From contig JAHWHD010000075.1 of assembly GCA_019323525.1 (NCBI GenBank), positions 1-16,210 on the forward strand: 16,210 bases of DNA, read 5' to 3'. Numbering within the stretch: the stretch's first letter is position 1; each line of letters begins with the position of its first letter. Below, in pieces: positions 9,056 through 14,254 of the stretch. The notes beneath the pieces are model-generated. The model saw only the letters and a program-made list of their open reading frames with translations, was not told the origin of the DNA and made no database searches. Source of the DNA: Candidatus Woesearchaeota archaeon (GTDB lineage: Archaea > Nanobdellota > Nanobdellia > Woesearchaeales > JAHWHD01). Both the position numbers and the translations under genes were made by a program.

Positions 9056-9060
9056 TCACC
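9056..9060 (-). promoter_or_regulatory. Shine-Dalgarno sequence of rpoH
   Basis: GGTGA on the minus strand, followed by AAA-ATG, complements the archaeal 16S 3' end (…AUCACCUCC). It supports the rpoH start at 9052 and implies a leadered message, consistent with transcription through the tRNA genes. Confidence 0.75.
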
Positions 9061-9073
9061 ATTGATTATAAAA

Positions 9074-9206
9074 TGGGCCGGACGGGACTTTCATAGCCAC
9101 CGCAATTGCAGCCAACTGTTCGAACCCGCGACCACTCGATTACTTCCAATGTTAAAAGTCGAGTGCTCTATTGCCCGAAGGTTTCTCCAGGCTGAGCTAC
9201 CGGCCC
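9074..9206 (-). tRNA. tRNA-Lys (anticodon UUU) with three introns
   Basis: The acceptor stem GGGCCGG/CCGGCCC pairs perfectly, with discriminator A and no encoded CCA. The D stem is GCTC/GAGC, the anticodon stem CTCGA/TCGAG, and the T stem GCGGG/CCCGT with one G-U pair. The anticodon loop reads CTTTTAA once an insert is removed, giving UUU (Lys). Three inserts interrupt an otherwise normal 74-base tRNA. The first is about 16 bases in the D-loop after GG (9171-9186), containing a CC-UUCG-GG hairpin. The second is about 12 bases at the canonical 37/38 site (9141-9152). The third is about 31 bases in the T-loop after TTCGAA (9088-9118), which can fold on itself. Boundaries are set by cloverleaf consensus and may shift by a base or two. 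Splicing requires the archaeal bulge-helix-bulge endonuclease; inserts outside 37/38 normally need a broad-specificity enzyme. Confidence 0.9.
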
Positions 9207-9222
9207 ATGTGTTGAAAGCCAA

Positions 9223-9241
9223 GCCAAATCTATGATTTGGC
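9223..9241 (-). repeat. Perfect 8-bp hairpin in the tRNA-Asp/tRNA-Lys spacer
   Basis: GCCAAATC-ATA-GATTTGGC is a perfect inverted repeat in the 43-base spacer between the two tRNAs. It could be an RNA processing determinant or a leftover of an excised element. It lacks a following T-run, so an intrinsic terminator is unlikely. Confidence 0.6.
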
Positions 9242-9259
9242 CAGGTCAACGCCCTGGCC
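9239..9259 (-). repeat. Inverted repeat spanning the 3' end of tRNA-Asp
   Basis: GGCCAGG-GCGTTGA-CCTGGCC is a perfect 7-bp inverted repeat. Its left arm is part of the tRNA-Asp T stem and acceptor stem, and its right arm is in the trailer. It therefore competes with the acceptor stem in the precursor, and may affect 3' processing or simply be chance. Confidence 0.5.
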
Positions 9260-9373
9260 GGGACTTTCTGATCCTGAGACACCTCTTGGACATTCGAACC
9301 CGGGTCGCAGCCTCGACAGGGCTGCATGATAGTTCTCGCATTTTTCCAATGTGCCGAGCTACACTACCAGGGC
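9250..9373 (-). tRNA. tRNA-Asp (anticodon GUC) with two introns
   Basis: The acceptor stem GCCCTGG/CCAGGGC is perfect, with discriminator G as expected for Asp and no encoded CCA. The D arm begins GTGTAGC, as in archaeal tRNA-Asp, and its 3' strand is TCAT. The anticodon stem CAGCC/GGCTG encloses an uninterrupted loop CTGTCGA with anticodon GUC. The variable loop is CGAC and the T stem CCGGG/CCCGG is perfect. Two inserts must be removed to give a normal tRNA: about 21 bases in the D-loop after CGG (9333-9353) and about 29 bases in the T-loop after TTCGAA (9264-9292). The T-loop insert folds as TCC-GAG/CTC-GGA with a small internal loop. Exact splice points are inferred from consensus. It lies 43 bases upstream of tRNA-Lys on the same strand. 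Confidence 0.9.
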
Positions 9374-9397
9374 AAAAATATCTTTTCTTAAGATAAA

Positions 9398-9493
9398 TCA
9401 GGCTATAATAAGCCCTATTACCCCCAAGAAAGATATTTCTAGCATGTGTGCTGAGAAAAAGTAGTCATATATAAATGTTTCTATTTTTTTCAT
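9398..9493 (-). CDS. Doubtful 31-residue hydrophobic small ORF
   Basis: A short open frame reads MKKIETFIYDYFFSAHMLEI… and ends in a hydrophobic run SFLGVIGLIIA before TGA. A TTTATAAA box lies about 43 bases upstream of the ATG, but there is no Shine-Dalgarno sequence, and a likely tRNA promoter TATA box (9468-9475) falls inside it. I recognise no family. The composition could be a one-helix membrane peptide, but AT-rich spacers often yield such frames by chance. Confidence 0.15.
   Translation of the reverse strand: MKKIETFIYDYFFSAHMLEISFLGVIGLIIA
9468..9475 (-). promoter_or_regulatory. Likely promoter (TATA box) for the tRNA-Asp/tRNA-Lys/RNA polymerase transcript
   Basis: The minus strand reads AAACATTTATATAT across 9467-9480, with TTTATATA as the TATA box and the preceding A/C-rich bases as a BRE-like element. 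The same 14 bases recur at the promoter of the membrane protein gene (11245-11258). Transcription would start near 9445, giving a leader of about 70 bases before tRNA-Asp that RNase P would remove. A second TTTATAAA at 9533-9540 is an alternative. Confidence 0.5.
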
Positions 9494-9576
9494 ACTAATG
9501 CATATACTCTATAGATTTTCTAGATTTTGAAGTTTATAAATTTTGTGGAAAATGGGTTTTTTTAATAGAATAAATA

Positions 9577-9704
9577 TCCCCGCCGCCGGACTCGAACCAG
9601 CAACCTCCCGGTATCAGCTGACTTGTTCTCATAGTGTGTTGATAACAATTCTCAAACAAGTGAATTCTCTACAGCCGAGCGCTCCACCATTGAGCTAGGC
9701 GGGG
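9577..9704 (-). tRNA. tRNA-Tyr (anticodon GUA) with a 56-base canonical-site intron
   Basis: The acceptor stem CCCCGCC/GGCGGGG has the C1-G72 pair that marks archaeal tRNA-Tyr, with discriminator A and no CCA. The D stem is GCTC/GAGC with loop AATGGTG; the anticodon stem CTCGG/CCGGG has one G-U pair; the T stem GCTGG/CCGGC encloses an intact loop TTCGAGT. The anticodon loop CTGTAG-A gives GUA and is interrupted after position 37 by 56 bases (9613-9668). The intron carries a perfect 7-bp stem ACTTGTT/AACAAGT (9655-9661 with 9621-9627). Unlike its two neighbours it has no D- or T-loop insert. It has its own promoter 26-30 bases upstream. Confidence 0.92.
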
Positions 9705-9729
9705 AATAGTGAAAGAAAAAAATACTTAG

Positions 9730-9737
9730 TTTATAAA
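9730..9737 (-). promoter_or_regulatory. TATA box of tRNA-Tyr
   Basis: TTTATAAA is centred about 29 bases before the tRNA-Tyr 5' end, placing the transcription start a few bases upstream of the mature tRNA. The box lies in the short gap after the stop of the next gene (9757), which also ends on the minus strand, so the tRNA has an independent promoter. Confidence 0.65.
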
Positions 9738-9756
9738 CATTACTGTTCTATAGTTT

Positions 9757-11199
9757 TTATTCAGTGTTCACTTGAGAACTTATAGACAGCTTGTTTGATT
9801 TGACGATAATCTCTCGACCTTTCTTTGTCCTGTACTTGATGATAGCAACAGGAAGGTCAAAGTCTCCAAGGATGCTAAGCTTTGATTTTATCTTGTAAGA
9901 TATTATGCGTTCTTCGTGAGGGTCAAGATCATCTATGTCCCATTTGACAACAGTGTTGCCTGACTTGTTCTTGAAAGTCCGCGTAGGTGCTAATGTGCCG
10001 ACTTCAAAGTCCTTGTGAAGCTCTGCAATGTTAGGTACTATGTCACGGATCTCAACATTCTCTAGCATCTTATTGCTGTTGTTCTTGACATTTACAGATA
10101 CTTTCATCTCTGAAATGCCACCTTCTTTTCTCTCGATGTTTTTCGCGGACTTTGATATCAGAACGGGAGCTTTCATTATCTTAAGATATACTAGCAGTAC
10201 GACAATGACAATTATAACTATCAGAAGCCATCTATAGTCTGTGGTAACTGTTACTGAGAATGTTTCAGTAGGTGCAAGAGTAGTTTCCCAGCCCATGTAT
10301 CTCTCGCCGTCCTGTTTAATAACAGAAGTCTTTTTTGGCTGTGATGTTGTGAACAGAGATGCAAGACCGCCGATAGGGTACTTAGCAATCTGTTTAGATT
10401 CTTGGTTTCCAGTGTTTGTGTAAGTGATTTCTCTAACAGTCTTGAAAAAGGATTCGGTTTCCTGAACATCCATCCCAAAGTCTCCTGTGTAGTCGATTAT
10501 GACAAACTCTTTTGCGTCAGGTGTAAAGACTGTGTCATCAATCTCAACTATTGTCTTTAACTTATCAGTTGTTGGAGAAGTAAGGCGATCGAGTTTAACC
10601 TTGTACGTCTCTGTCTTGTTTTCAAGAGCATCCAGTGTTGTAGTGAATTCCTGGTTAATGAGGTTGCTCGTGAACTTTACAACAACATTCTCATTGTACC
10701 TAACGTTCTGGTTCTCGAAATGTACCTTTATCAGAAACTCTTCTCTAGGGTCGATTTCAGTAGGAATTTCAACACTTGCGAGGATTGCTGGAATATAGCC
10801 GCCATAACCGTCTTTTCTTACAACAACAGGGAACTCGTGCTCAACAACTTCTCCTGATTTTTCAGCTTCAACAAGAAGAGTGATAGTGTTTCTTCCGCCT
10901 GGTGCGTCAGATGTGGGTTTTAGGATGAGCACAACTTTCTCTGTTCCTCCTGATTTAAGAGCCAGGCCAGTGTTTTTTATAGATATATCCTCAGCAAACA
11001 GGTTCCAGTTTGGGTTCTTGACAGAGAACCTGTATATCTCAGTGTATACGTCATTGTTTGTTATAGTCACATTAACCTTTGCATCTTCTTGTAAAGTAAT
11101 CCTGTCTGTAACTTCATCGCTTGATACCTCAAAGTGTGCTGCAGCAACAAAGCTAAGTGATAGAATAAATATTACAAATACGAGTAACCCTTTTTTCAT
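9757..11199 (-). CDS. Signal-peptide membrane protein with Ig-like ectodomain and C-terminal DUF11-like domain
   Basis: A 480-residue protein of unknown specific role. I chose the ATG at 11197-11199 because a strong GAGGTG (11205-11210) lies five bases upstream; a GTG two codons earlier would overlap that site. The N-terminus is a signal peptide (MKKGLLVFVIFILSLSFVAAA). Residues about 22-320 look like consecutive beta-sandwich domains (alternating hydrophobics, VNVTITNND, LKPTSDAPGGRNTITLLVEA), resembling COG1470-type archaeal surface proteins, with NVT and NKT sequons. One membrane helix spans about 324-341 (WLLIVIIVIVVLLVYLKI), followed by K-rich residues. The C-terminal 342-480 resembles a DUF11/CARDB-like Ig domain (VNVKNNSNKMLENVEI…VKWDIDDLDPHEERIISYKI), and by topology would face the cytoplasm. 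Function on the cell surface or in envelope organisation is inference. Confidence 0.85.
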   Translation of the reverse strand: MKKGLLVFVIFILSLSFVAAAHFEVSSDEVTDRITLQEDAKVNVTITNNDVYTEIYRFSVKNPNWNLFAEDISIKNTGLALKSGGTEKVVLILKPTSDAPGGRNTITLLVEAEKSGEVVEHEFPVVVRKDGYGGYIPAILASVEIPTEIDPREEFLIKVHFENQNVRYNENVVVKFTSNLINQEFTTTLDALENKTETYKVKLDRLTSPTTDKLKTIVEIDDTVFTPDAKEFVIIDYTGDFGMDVQETESFFKTVREITYTNTGNQESKQIAKYPIGGLASLFTTSQPKKTSVIKQDGERYMGWETTLAPTETFSVTVTTDYRWLLIVIIVIVVLLVYLKIMKAPVLISKSAKNIERKEGGISEMKVSVNVKNNSNKMLENVEIRDIVPNIAELHKDFEVGTLAPTRTFKNKSGNTVVKWDIDDLDPHEERIISYKIKSKLSILGDFDLPVAIIKYRTKKGREIIVKSNKLSISSQVNTE

Positions 11200-11204
11200 T
11201 TCCA

Positions 11205-11210
11205 CACCTC
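11205..11210 (-). promoter_or_regulatory. Shine-Dalgarno sequence deciding the start of the membrane protein gene
   Basis: GAGGTG on the minus strand, five bases before the ATG at 11199, is a near-consensus archaeal Shine-Dalgarno sequence. It rules out the GTG at 11205, which overlaps it. Confidence 0.8.
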
Positions 11211-11245
11211 ACTATCAATAGTTGGATGAATTATATACGCTATTA

Positions 11246-11253
11246 TATATAAA
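11246..11253 (-). promoter_or_regulatory. TATA box of the signal-peptide membrane protein gene
   Basis: TTTATATA on the minus strand, within AAAACATTTATATAT, predicts transcription start near 11222 and a leader of about 23 bases that includes the GAGGTG site. The 14 bases around it are identical to the putative tRNA-Asp promoter at 9467-9480. Confidence 0.65.
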
Positions 11254-11301
11254 TGTTTTCTTTTCTTTTTTCCATATTGAAAGTAATTCCTTTCGATATA
11301 T

Positions 11302-11310
11302 TTTTTATAT
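11302..11310 (+). promoter_or_regulatory. TATA box of the small membrane protein gene
   Basis: TTTTTATAT predicts a start near 11333 and a leader of about 23 bases before the ATG at 11356. It is divergent from the 11246-11253 promoter. The box sits in an inverted repeat GATATA-ttttt-TATATC (11295-11311). Confidence 0.5.
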
Positions 11311-11346
11311 CAATTGAGTATAATAAGGTAAAAATAAAATAATTTA

Positions 11347-11352
11347 GGTGAT
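11347..11352 (+). promoter_or_regulatory. Shine-Dalgarno sequence of the small membrane protein
   Basis: GGTGAT just upstream of the ATG at 11356 matches the 16S 3' end and supports both the start and the reality of this short gene. Confidence 0.75.
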
Positions 11353-11355
11353 AAA

Positions 11356-11574
11356 ATGACTCATGCGAAAAAGGAGCTTGTGGACAAGTTTGCTTCATTG
11401 ATAACAGCTGCGTTTGGTCTGGTGGCTGCTCTTGCATGGAACGATGCGATTAAGTTGTTTATGACGAACCTTGGTCTTGATAAGTACGGGCCTTTGTTCT
11501 ATGCAATCATCGTTACATTGCTGGCAGTCCTGTTCACTTTATGGATTGGCAAAGCGGCTGCAAAGTTGACATAA
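11356..11574 (+). CDS. Small two-helix membrane protein (DUF5654-like)
   Basis: A 72-residue protein with a short charged N-terminus (MTHAKKELVDKFASL), a first hydrophobic stretch at about 16-34 (ITAAFGLVAALAWNDAIKL) and a second at about 48-66 (FYAIIVTLLAVLFTLWIGK). The first helix contains the AALAWNDAI motif that I associate with the DUF5654 family of small archaeal membrane proteins; this assignment is from memory and not tested. Function is unknown. A clear Shine-Dalgarno sequence GGTGAT (11347-11352) lies three bases before the ATG, and a TATA box lies about 50 bases upstream. It stands alone, divergent from the signal-peptide protein and convergent with rad50. Confidence 0.85.
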   Translation: MTHAKKELVDKFASLITAAFGLVAALAWNDAIKLFMTNLGLDKYGPLFYAIIVTLLAVLFTLWIGKAAAKLT

Positions 11575-11577
11575 AAA

Positions 11578-11600
11578 TTTTTATATTATTTTTAATTTTT
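11578..11600 (+). terminator. T-rich transcription terminator after the small membrane protein gene
   Basis: Three T-runs (TTTTT, TTTTT, TTTTT) separated by AT-rich bases begin four bases after the stop codon, as is usual for archaeal intrinsic termination. The gene is convergent with rad50, whose stop lies 83 bases further on. Confidence 0.55.
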
Positions 11601-11657
11601 CTATTGCAGATTCTTTTAGAGAGTTCTTTTATTATCTCTGGGACATAGCTACAAAAC

Positions 11658-14132
11658 CTAAAAAATAATTTGGCTGATATGTTCATTTTTATTAATCCTA
11701 ATAATATTATCAACAAAGCTTTCAATCTTTGACTCGTGAGAGACAAGTATAACTTGCTTGATATCTATCTGGTCTAGAACATCGCGTACCTTGTCAAGTT
11801 GTGCAGAGGAGAAACCGTCAGTAGGCTCGTCAAGTATGATAATGTCTTTTGTCTTTATCTCTGCCTGGACATCGTTAACAACCTTGTTCAGGGCAAGCCT
11901 GTAAGCAAGTGATGCTGCTGTCTTTTCGCCTCCTGAAAGGTTCTCGATAGCAACCTCGTAACCGTTTTGTTCAACCAATGGCGTGAATTCTTCGTTAAGC
12001 CTGATGTTTATAGTTTCGTCTTCGATCAAGGTATTGAACCATTTCTGCAAGAGCTCGTTAAATTCCTGGTAGACAGTTGACATAAGATGTTTCTCTATGA
12101 CAAGCATCAGCTTGATAAAGTGCTGCTCAAACCAGTTCCTGTACAATGTCAGGATTTTTATCTTGGATTTTATCTCTTGTTTGTGTCTAATCTCCTCGTT
12201 AAGCTCTTGTATGTTCTTATCAATTGTCTGCATTTGAGTCTCGTACGATCTTTTCTCAAGCAGAAGCTCTTTCTCGATGTTCTGGAGATTAAGAAGTTCC
12301 ATCTTTATCTTTTGCAGCTTTTCCTCAATCTCCTTGTACTTGCTAACTTCAGCGTTAAGCTCTTGCTTTTTCATGTTGATGTTCCCAATCTCTTTTTTCA
12401 TGTCTTCCTGGATGTTCTCAAGGTTTTCCTTGTTCTTTGACTTTTCCTGGATAAGGTTTTCATAATTCTGTCTCTCTTTTAGCTTCAGCTCGTATTCGAT
12501 GATGCGCTTCAGGACCATCTTAAGACCATCAAGCTCTGTTTTCATGGAGTTGATTTTATCCTCGTCAAAGACCTCTAGCTCGTAATCTATCTTTATCTTC
12601 TCAAGGGAAATTTCAGAGTATGCCTTTTGCTTTTCAACAACCTCCTTGTTAAGGCTTTTCAAGTTCTTTGTCTCTACCTTTAGAATGTCAAGATGTTTTT
12701 CTTTATCGAGAAGCTCGTTAAACTTTTGTTTCCCTTGTTCAAATTTCCTCTGGAACTCATCGAGCCGGGTTTTCGCGTTCTTCAGTTCTAAATCAAAAGA
12801 GTCTATGTTGAGGTTCTCTTTATCGATTATCCTTAGCTTGTGCTCCTTTGTAACCGCCTGCTGGCATGTGGGACAGTTCTCAAGTTTACGTATCTTTTGC
12901 TTGACCTCCTCAGAACTGTTCTTTTTTATCTGTTTTTCGTGGATGTCTTTCTCAAGCTGCGCAATGCTTTTTTCAAGTTCTTTTACCTCGTGCTCGACTA
13001 GTTTTTTTGCTTTTAACTCTTGTTCGGCCTGTTCAATCTCTTTCAGCATAACCCTGAAGTTCCTAGAACGTTCTGTCTTGTCGCTTATCTCTTTCTCAAG
13101 TTCCTGCATCCTTTGCTCGTTATACTTTGATTTTTCAACAAGCTCTGTCTTTTGCTTTGAGATCTTTAAAAGTTCAGTCTCACTTTTCACTATCTTTTTC
13201 TCTATCTCGTCTTTCTTGTTCTCAGGCTTTATTATGTGCATGCCTGATATCTTCCCTTGTAATGTGAATATCTCCTTAGCAAGATTCTCGAGCTGTTGGT
13301 TGTTAAGGCTTCTTTGTCTTAGTATCTCCTGCAGCCGCGCCTCGTTAAGATTGAGCTCTTGCTTCAGCATGTTGGCAATGTTAATATCCTTTTCAGTCGA
13401 TTCTAGCTGCAGCCTTTTGTTGTCCACGTCTTTGGTTGCAGAATCAATTTTTGGTCTTAGGAATTCAAGCTGCTCGTTCAGGTTTTTTATTTCAAGGTCT
13501 TTATTCTCTTTAAGTCTCTTTTTATCCTCAAGGTCTTCAACATTTCCAGTGTAGATGTTTATCCTGTCTTTCAAGAACCTGATAACTCTTGCAGAGTTCT
13601 CCCTTATCCTCTTGTACTTGTCTATGTTAAAGACTTTCCTCAAAGTATCAAGTCTTAGCTCTGCAGGTTCAAGAAGGATGTGTTTCATGTGTTCTTGAGG
13701 TGTGTAGACCGTGTACCTGTAGATTAAATCTTTACTTTTTGTAAGCTCTGACTTTGGATAGCCCAGCACGTCGAGGATCTTGGCTTTAAGCTCGACAGCT
13801 GTTGCTTCTGTCTTTAGGTTGTTCTGGATAATGTATCCAGACGATTGTTGAATATCAGCCCTCTGTCTCTTTAAAGTTCTCTTGATAGTTATGTCTTGGT
13901 TGTTAATGCTGAATGAAAGTTCAACAGAGCCTTCGTTCTTGCCGTTCCTTAAAAGGGCGTTGCCAGGAAGGTGTGACCTTCTAAGGCCGAACAATGCGAA
14001 CTCTATAGCCAGCAGGATTGTTGATTTGCCTGAGCCTATGTCTCCAGATAACAGCACAGAACCTTCTGGGAAGACAATCTTTTCATCTATATAACTTCTT
14101 ATATTGTTCAGTTTCAGGCTCTTCAGAATCAT
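11658..14132 (-). CDS. rad50: DNA double-strand break repair ATPase Rad50
   Basis: An 824-residue SMC-like ATPase that with Mre11 tethers and processes DNA ends. The N-terminal lobe has FPEGSVLLSGDIGSGKST with Walker A at 30-38 and a Q-loop TPQEHMKH (Q146). Long coiled-coil arms run from about 180 to 680, with the zinc-hook CPTC at 420-423 close to the midpoint. The C-terminal lobe has the ABC signature NLSGGEKTAASLAYRLAL (from 731), Walker B IIILDEPTDG (D768, E769), the D-loop-like FSSAQLDKV and the switch histidine in VSHES. Length is close to other archaeal Rad50 proteins (about 850-900). No Shine-Dalgarno sequence precedes the ATG; TATAAAAG lies 26-27 bases upstream, so the message is probably leaderless. 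Mre11, HerA and NurA genes, commonly adjacent in archaea, are not beside it. Confidence 0.93.
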   Translation of the reverse strand: MILKSLKLNNIRSYIDEKIVFPEGSVLLSGDIGSGKSTILLAIEFALFGLRRSHLPGNALLRNGKNEGSVELSFSINNQDITIKRTLKRQRADIQQSSGYIIQNNLKTEATAVELKAKILDVLGYPKSELTKSKDLIYRYTVYTPQEHMKHILLEPAELRLDTLRKVFNIDKYKRIRENSARVIRFLKDRINIYTGNVEDLEDKKRLKENKDLEIKNLNEQLEFLRPKIDSATKDVDNKRLQLESTEKDINIANMLKQELNLNEARLQEILRQRSLNNQQLENLAKEIFTLQGKISGMHIIKPENKKDEIEKKIVKSETELLKISKQKTELVEKSKYNEQRMQELEKEISDKTERSRNFRVMLKEIEQAEQELKAKKLVEHEVKELEKSIAQLEKDIHEKQIKKNSSEEVKQKIRKLENCPTCQQAVTKEHKLRIIDKENLNIDSFDLELKNAKTRLDEFQRKFEQGKQKFNELLDKEKHLDILKVETKNLKSLNKEVVEKQKAYSEISLEKIKIDYELEVFDEDKINSMKTELDGLKMVLKRIIEYELKLKERQNYENLIQEKSKNKENLENIQEDMKKEIGNINMKKQELNAEVSKYKEIEEKLQKIKMELLNLQNIEKELLLEKRSYETQMQTIDKNIQELNEEIRHKQEIKSKIKILTLYRNWFEQHFIKLMLVIEKHLMSTVYQEFNELLQKWFNTLIEDETINIRLNEEFTPLVEQNGYEVAIENLSGGEKTAASLAYRLALNKVVNDVQAEIKTKDIIILDEPTDGFSSAQLDKVRDVLDQIDIKQVILVSHESKIESFVDNIIRINKNEHISQIIF

Positions 14133-14154
14133 TCGTGAATTTATGTTTAAATGG

Positions 14155-14162
14155 CTTTTATA
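14155..14162 (-). promoter_or_regulatory. TATA box of rad50 (leaderless)
   Basis: TATAAAAG on the minus strand is centred 26-27 bases from the rad50 ATG, which would place the transcription start at or next to the start codon. There is no Shine-Dalgarno sequence in between. Confidence 0.55.
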
Positions 14163-14203
14163 GTTTTGTGTATATATGATATATAGGTTGGAGTTGGTAA
14201 ATG

Positions 14204-14210
14204 TATATAT
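14204..14210 (+). promoter_or_regulatory. Candidate TATA box of the all-helical protein gene
   Basis: TATATAT here predicts a start near 14234 and a leader of about 20 bases containing the GAGGTG site. A second TA-rich run at 14170-14187 (tgtatatatgatatatag) is an alternative, so the choice is uncertain. Confidence 0.35.
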
Positions 14211-14242
14211 TTGGGTTTGGGTTTACTGTTTTAAAAACTTAT

Positions 14243-14248
14243 GAGGTG
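14243..14248 (+). promoter_or_regulatory. Shine-Dalgarno sequence of the all-helical protein gene
   Basis: GAGGTG six bases before the ATG at 14255 supports that start over the in-frame ATG at 14201, although a weaker GGAG precedes the latter. Confidence 0.75.
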
Positions 14249-14254
14249 GGTGTT

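Noticed and set aside
9064..9073. TATA-like ATTTTATAAT just after tRNA-Lys as an rpoH promoter
   Set aside because: It is only about 12-21 bases before the ATG, so a start 26 bases downstream would fall inside the rpoH coding sequence.
9171..9186. Reading the extra D-loop bases of tRNA-Lys as merely a long D-loop
   Set aside because: A 25-base D-loop has no precedent that I know of. Removing 16 bases restores the standard AGCCTGGTA, and tRNA-Asp has an insert at the same point.
9091..9327. 78-codon open frame on the minus strand across tRNA-Asp and tRNA-Lys
   Set aside because: It reads through intact tRNA stems and loops; the sequence is fully explained by the two tRNA genes and the protein looks like no family.
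11619..11640. AGAGA/TCTCT inverted repeat between the convergent genes
   Set aside because: A 5-bp stem with a 12-base loop is too weak to call a hairpin terminator; T-runs nearer the stop explain termination.
12646..13554. 302-codon open frame on the plus strand inside rad50
   Set aside because: Its translation is a low-complexity Ser/Phe/Leu run, the expected antisense reading of a Lys/Glu-rich coiled coil. There is no start signal.
14209..14224. TTTGGG repeated twice in the rad50 intergenic region, telomere-like
   Set aside because: Only two copies, in a short AT-rich leader, and archaeal chromosomes lack such telomeres; taken as chance.
14201..14254. Upstream in-frame ATG at 14201 for the 531-residue protein, preceded by GGAG
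   Set aside because: The ATG at 14255 has a stronger and better spaced GAGGTG. The extra 18 residues (MYIFGFGFTVLK…) look like translated AT-rich leader. Not fully excluded.
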